This document shows, piece by piece, positions 60,559 through 64,000 of a stretch of DNA of 64,000 bases. Under the pieces are notes generated by a model. It did no database searches, was not told the origin of the DNA, and saw only the letters and a list, made by a program, of their open reading frames with translations. How positions within the stretch are numbered: the first letter of the stretch is position 1; every line of letters begins with the position of its first letter. The DNA lies in assembly GCA_913057905.1 (NCBI GenBank), contig CAJXPB010000003.1, forward strand, positions 62,001 through 126,000. Reading direction: 5' to 3'. The DNA comes from an uncultured Pseudomonadota bacterium (lineage in GTDB: Bacteria > Myxococcota_A > Bradymonadia > Bradymonadales > Bradymonadaceae). A program made the translations under genes and the position numbers.

Positions 60559-62808
60559 ATGAAGCTTCCCACCGAACCCAGCGAAGACTTTCCGTTCGAG
60601 GTCGAGCGCACCGTCGGGCACGGCTCGATGGGTGTGGTCCTTTTGGCGCGGGAGTTGAATCTGGACCGGAAGGTGGCCCTGAAGGTCCTGCGCCCCGATT
60701 TTTTGGACCGACTCTCCGAGAACGGGGCGATGGAAGCGTCGCGTCGATTCCTGCAGGAGGCGCGGGCCAGCGCCGCATTCTCTCATCCGGGAATCGTTAC
60801 GACGCACCGACTCGGCTACGTCAACGGGCTATCCTACATCGCCATGGAGTGGATCGATGGCGACGACCTGGCCGAGGTCATCGAACACAATGCACCCTGC
60901 GATCCGGACCGGGTCTGCGACATCGGGGTCCAGCTCCTGGATGCGCTGGAGACCGCCCACTCCCACGACGTCGTCCATCGGGATGTGAAACCGGCCAATG
61001 TCATGGTCAAGCGCGACGGCCGCATCAAACTCACCGACTTCGGCATCGCGCAGGTCAAGGATTCCGACCTGGTCAAAACCCAGGCTGGCGAGGTGCTGGG
61101 AACGCCGCTGTATTCGTCGCCCGAACAGCTCATGGAGGGCGAGGTCACCGAGCGTTCCGACCTCTTTTCGGTCGGCGTTATCCTGTACGAAATGTTGACC
61201 GGGACCCCACCCTTCGACGGCTCGAATATTGCGACCGTCAGCACGAAGATCGTCAACGAGGACCCCGACAACATCACCGCACAGAATCCGACGGTGCCGC
61301 CAGTCCTGGAAGCCGTCGTCCACCGGGCGCTGGCCAAAAACCCCAGCGACCGATTCGCCTCCGCCGCGGAGATGAAGATCTCGCTCGAGGAGTTCAACTC
61401 CGACGGCTCGGGCACCCTGCAGTCGTTGTCCTGGACGAACGAACCAGATACCGCCCTCGATTCACCCGACGAAACGTCACCGCCCACCTGCGTGGTCTCG
61501 GGCACACGACCCGTCGAACTCGTCGTCAACGCCGTATTGAACTGGCCCGGCAAGTCCCTGGGCACTTCCTCGACGCAGGAATTGCTAGAGAAGTTGTTGG
61601 AGACCCCTCTTCACACCGACCCCTTTGCCGGCGTCGCCCGGCTCGGAAACTCAGTATTTTTCATCTTCCAGGGGCTGATCTTCGCATCGGTGGATCTCGA
61701 GGACGGAAGCGTCGGGGATCACATCTACGAGTCGCTTCCGGAGACGACGCGAGCGACCCTGTACCCGGTGCCGGATGACCTCGAAGATCGGTGCATTCCA
61801 CACCTCGCCTCGGCTCTGTACGAACCGGATCGTCTTCACGAGGACCTCGACTCGTCGTTTACCGACATTGTCGAGCTGGTGCGCCGACTGAGGGATGCCG
61901 ATTTCGACGGGGCCGTCCAACTTCGCGACGGTCAGGACGTGGCGTATCTCTTCATCGAGCAGGGGACCGACCTTCTGGAGGTCTTTTCGGAGGGCTGGGA
62001 GCCGGATCCCACCGAACACAGTTGGGAGTCGTGGATCGATGACCGCTCGGTGACCGTGCACGTCGAACGGCGTCAAACCCACTTTCCGACCATCACCTAC
62101 CGACGTGAACTCAGGGACCGGACCTTCCACATTTCTCCCTCCTCCGAGGGTCAGGAGGTCGAGGAGACCTCCTCGTCGACCGTGGGAATGCGCTACTCCA
62201 CCTGGTCGATCGAACCGGCCGCCGACGCTCGCGCCGAGGCCCCGGCTCGCGATTCGACGGTGTGGCGCGACCTCTACCGAAGCGACCCCACTTATCGACT
62301 CCTGCGGTGGATGCTCACGCAACTGCCGCAACACATGGAGGAGCGCAAGCGCTTCGAGGACTGGAAGTATCTGACCCACTGGGTGGCCGAGACATCGACG
62401 GCGACCCTCTACTGCGAGCTGCCGCGGCCGAACTCCAGGGAGAGCGACTTCTTCGACCTGATCACCCAGAACAACGAAGGAAAAGTTCTGCATGTGGGCC
62501 GCCAGGTATCGACCCTTACCCCGGAGACGCTCGAGTCGTTTCTGGCGACCGTGAAGCCGGCCAAAAACGCCCGCAACGATCGAGGCGACATCGGCGCGGC
62601 GCTGCTCGTGGCCGACGCCTACACCGACGCCTTTCTGGATGCCTACGAGAGCGCCACGGCCGACATCGCCTCTTGGATGGCGTCGATGACCGAGTCGATT
62701 ACCGGCTACGAAGGCTTCATTCGCACCGGGCTGAGGCGAGGCTTCCACCTGCTACCTGTTCTGCGCACCGACAACGGATTCGAACCGATTCTTCCAAAGT
62801 CTGACTGA
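60559..62808 (+). CDS. Eukaryote-like Ser/Thr protein kinase with long unknown C-terminus
   Basis: 749 aa from ATG 60559; the frame is open to a TTG at 60469. Kinase domain about 14-275: glycine loop GHGSMG, Lys42 in VALKV, catalytic HRDVKPANV (Asp142), DFG (160-162), activation loop with GTPLYSSPEQ. The remaining 470 residues carry no domain I can name with confidence; a stretch near LRDGQDVAYLFIEQG could be a PATAN/DUF4388-like element. No transmembrane helix is evident, so it looks cytosolic, unlike PASTA kinases. A short gap (128 bp) follows the DEP-fusion gene. Confidence 0.87.
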   Translation: MKLPTEPSEDFPFEVERTVGHGSMGVVLLARELNLDRKVALKVLRPDFLDRLSENGAMEASRRFLQEARASAAFSHPGIVTTHRLGYVNGLSYIAMEWIDGDDLAEVIEHNAPCDPDRVCDIGVQLLDALETAHSHDVVHRDVKPANVMVKRDGRIKLTDFGIAQVKDSDLVKTQAGEVLGTPLYSSPEQLMEGEVTERSDLFSVGVILYEMLTGTPPFDGSNIATVSTKIVNEDPDNITAQNPTVPPVLEAVVHRALAKNPSDRFASAAEMKISLEEFNSDGSGTLQSLSWTNEPDTALDSPDETSPPTCVVSGTRPVELVVNAVLNWPGKSLGTSSTQELLEKLLETPLHTDPFAGVARLGNSVFFIFQGLIFASVDLEDGSVGDHIYESLPETTRATLYPVPDDLEDRCIPHLASALYEPDRLHEDLDSSFTDIVELVRRLRDADFDGAVQLRDGQDVAYLFIEQGTDLLEVFSEGWEPDPTEHSWESWIDDRSVTVHVERRQTHFPTITYRRELRDRTFHISPSSEGQEVEETSSSTVGMRYSTWSIEPAADARAEAPARDSTVWRDLYRSDPTYRLLRWMLTQLPQHMEERKRFEDWKYLTHWVAETSTATLYCELPRPNSRESDFFDLITQNNEGKVLHVGRQVSTLTPETLESFLATVKPAKNARNDRGDIGAALLVADAYTDAFLDAYESATADIASWMASMTESITGYEGFIRTGLRRGFHLLPVLRTDNGFEPILPKSD

Positions 62809-62838
62809 CAATCACCGTTCGTTCAAAAGGAGTGCAAC

Positions 62839-63201
62839 ATGTCCAAAACAGCACTGATCGTCTTTGCCGGAACCGACAGTCACGCCGACCTGGGCCGCGT
62901 CTTCAACGCCCTGGAGACCACCCGAGAATTCATCGAAAATGGCGAAGGAGACGACGTCAAACTGATCTTCGACGGGGCTGGGACGCAGTGGATCCCGGAA
63001 CTCGAAGATCCCGAACACGATGCTCACCCGATCTACGATGCCGTGAAGGGTAGCATCGCCGGGGCCTGCCGATTCTGCTCGAAATCCTTCGGAGTCTTCG
63101 AAGAAGTCCAGCAGAGCGACATCGACTTTCTGGCCGACTTCAACGGCCATCCGAGCATTAAATCGCTCGTCGATGATGGCTACGAAGTCGTGACCTTCTA
63201 G
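62839..63201 (+). CDS. DsrE-like sulfur-relay family protein
   Basis: 120 aa; AAGGAG site before the ATG. Rossmann-like start TALIVFAGTDSHADLGRVFNAL, KLIFDGAGTQW, and the Cys pair ACRFC (C77, C80). The overall layout matches small DsrE/YchN-like proteins, some of which carry persulfide on a cysteine. Which sulfur carrier it serves, if any, is unknown. Confidence 0.75.
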   Translation: MSKTALIVFAGTDSHADLGRVFNALETTREFIENGEGDDVKLIFDGAGTQWIPELEDPEHDAHPIYDAVKGSIAGACRFCSKSFGVFEEVQQSDIDFLADFNGHPSIKSLVDDGYEVVTF

Positions 63202-63220
63202 TCACCGAAGGCGGAGGGGG

Positions 63221-63523
63221 TCAGGTGATCGCCTCTTCGATCATCTCGACAGGTGGCACGCCGGACGTGCCCCGCGCCGTAGAGTAGACACGACAACCGC
63301 GTCCAACCGTCGTCCGCCCTTCGACATCCGGCTCGATATCTGTGCCCTCCACGCGAACCGACGGAGAGCCGCGAAAGCCCAAGTCGCGTGCCTCTTCGTC
63401 CGTCTCAACTTCAGTCGTCTCGATGTCGGCCTCGACATCCAGCCTTCGGACAACGTTCCGGACCCGCTCGAGTGTTTCCCGGTAATTGGGGCATCCGTCG
63501 AAATACAAAATTTCGATGTACAT
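63221..63523 (-). CDS. DF-family thioredoxin-like protein
   Basis: 100 aa from ATG 63523 with GAGGAAAA upstream; the frame is open to 63613. Starts YIEILYFDGCPNY, continues LGFRGSPSVRVEGTDIEPD and ends GVPPVEMIEEAI, as in the small thioredoxin-fold 'DF family' (some members carry selenocysteine at the CP position). Here the residue is Cys, not Sec. Only one Cys of a CxxC pair is present, so disulfide-reductase function is doubtful. Role unknown. Confidence 0.75.
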   Translation of the reverse strand: MYIEILYFDGCPNYRETLERVRNVVRRLDVEADIETTEVETDEEARDLGFRGSPSVRVEGTDIEPDVEGRTTVGRGCRVYSTARGTSGVPPVEMIEEAIT

Positions 63524-63651
63524 CAGTTTTCCTCGCCGAAAGGCGCTCTCATAGGTCGATTGAACCAGATCTTCGGCCTCCCAATCCGTATCTCCATAGG
63601 TACTCATTGCCATGGATGTCCTGCGGCTCTTTTCAACCCCGCCACGCAGCT

Positions 63652-64000
63652 ATGATGAAGAAACTCACCTCGTTCTTTTTAGTGACGGCTACCCTGCTCG
63701 CCTGCGACAAGCCCCCAACCACGACCGAGGGGTAGTCGGCCGAGCAGACCGACGAACCACAGAAGCCGAGCCCCTAAGACAAACCGGTGTTGCTTTCGGT
63801 CGGGTATTCGACGTGTCACTGGTGTCACGTCATGGCCAAGGAGAGCTTCGACGAAGCCGAGATCGCCGAGTACCTCAATGAACATTACATCACCATCAAG
63901 GTCGACCGGGAGCAGCGCCCGGACATCGATGACCGCTACATGAGTGCGGTGCGCATGATGTCGGGTGAGGGCGGCGCAACAAGTTTCCCATGCCATCCAG
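63652..64000 (+). pseudogene. Broken DUF255 thioredoxin-like lipoprotein gene, partial
   Basis: One frame reads a lipoprotein signal (MMKKL..LLAC, Cys18), then TAG at 63733 and TAA at 63775, then [18 protein letters not shown] and [16 protein letters not shown], the highly conserved start of YyaL/SPATA20-type DUF255 proteins. The CHWC redox motif is intact. No frame shift is needed; only the two stop codons interrupt it. The end runs off the window, and the last codons no longer resemble the expected GGWP motif. Either a decaying gene, or two separate pieces whose real start lies after the stops. Confidence 0.7.

Noticed and set aside
63480-63523. Selenocysteine in the DF-family protein
   Set aside because: The relevant codon is Cys, no in-frame TGA is needed, and no SECIS-like element was seen.

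Overview
This is a GC-rich bacterial chromosomal segment. An mglB-mglA pair, many lipoproteins, a eukaryote-like Ser/Thr kinase, ASPIC/FG-GAP and DEP domains, and a sphingolipid-desaturase homologue together suggest a delta-proteobacterium-like organism (Myxococcota or Bradymonadota type). This placement is inferred from gene content; no rRNA lies in the window.

Layout. 0.25-4 kb: cyclopropane fatty acid synthase (+), a sphingolipid delta-4-desaturase-like membrane desaturase (-) and a rhomboid protease (+). 4-28.2 kb (-): an array of four giant alpha-2-macroglobulin-like lipoproteins, ordered in transcription beta2, alpha2, beta1, alpha1, preceded by an FG-GAP/ASPIC lipoprotein gene. All four keep the CTEQ thioester and differ in the putative bait region. 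Both alpha genes carry the same frame break, exactly at a canonical -1 slippery heptamer (A AAA AAC). A segment of about 6.5 kb is duplicated without a visible difference, 12,145 bp apart. 30.3-35.4 kb (-): ebfC-recR-mglB-mglA-miaB-metK, a likely housekeeping and polarity operon. 35.4-36.9 kb: a DUF433/DUF5615 toxin-antitoxin-like pair between two direct copies of a GC-rich intergenic repeat; a third, inverted copy lies at 1.5-1.9 kb. 36.9-48.2 kb: two paralogous small lipoproteins, recQ, an M20 amidohydrolase with a larA-type racemase, an unknown protein, an FNR-like oxidoreductase with nadC, a lipoprotein with calcium-loop-like repeats, birA, a Ca/Na antiporter and a DUF2007 protein.

48.2-56.9 kb: seven tRNA genes (Pro, Arg, His, Arg, Lys, then Val, Asp) bracket the classic proteostasis cluster tig-clpP-clpX-lon; three tRNA groups have recognisable sigma70-like promoter elements. 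56.9-64 kb: a large probable lipoprotein, a DEP-domain/flavoprotein disulfide reductase fusion, a Ser/Thr kinase with a long uncharacterised C-terminus, a DsrE-like protein, a DF-family thioredoxin-like protein, and the start of a DUF255 (thioredoxin-like) gene broken by two in-frame stops.

The most unusual part is the macroglobulin array. The sequence fits a surface-anchored, diversifying protease-trap system shaped by duplication and gene conversion, with possible translational recoding in two members. Protease trapping is known for the family; the diversification and recoding are inferences.
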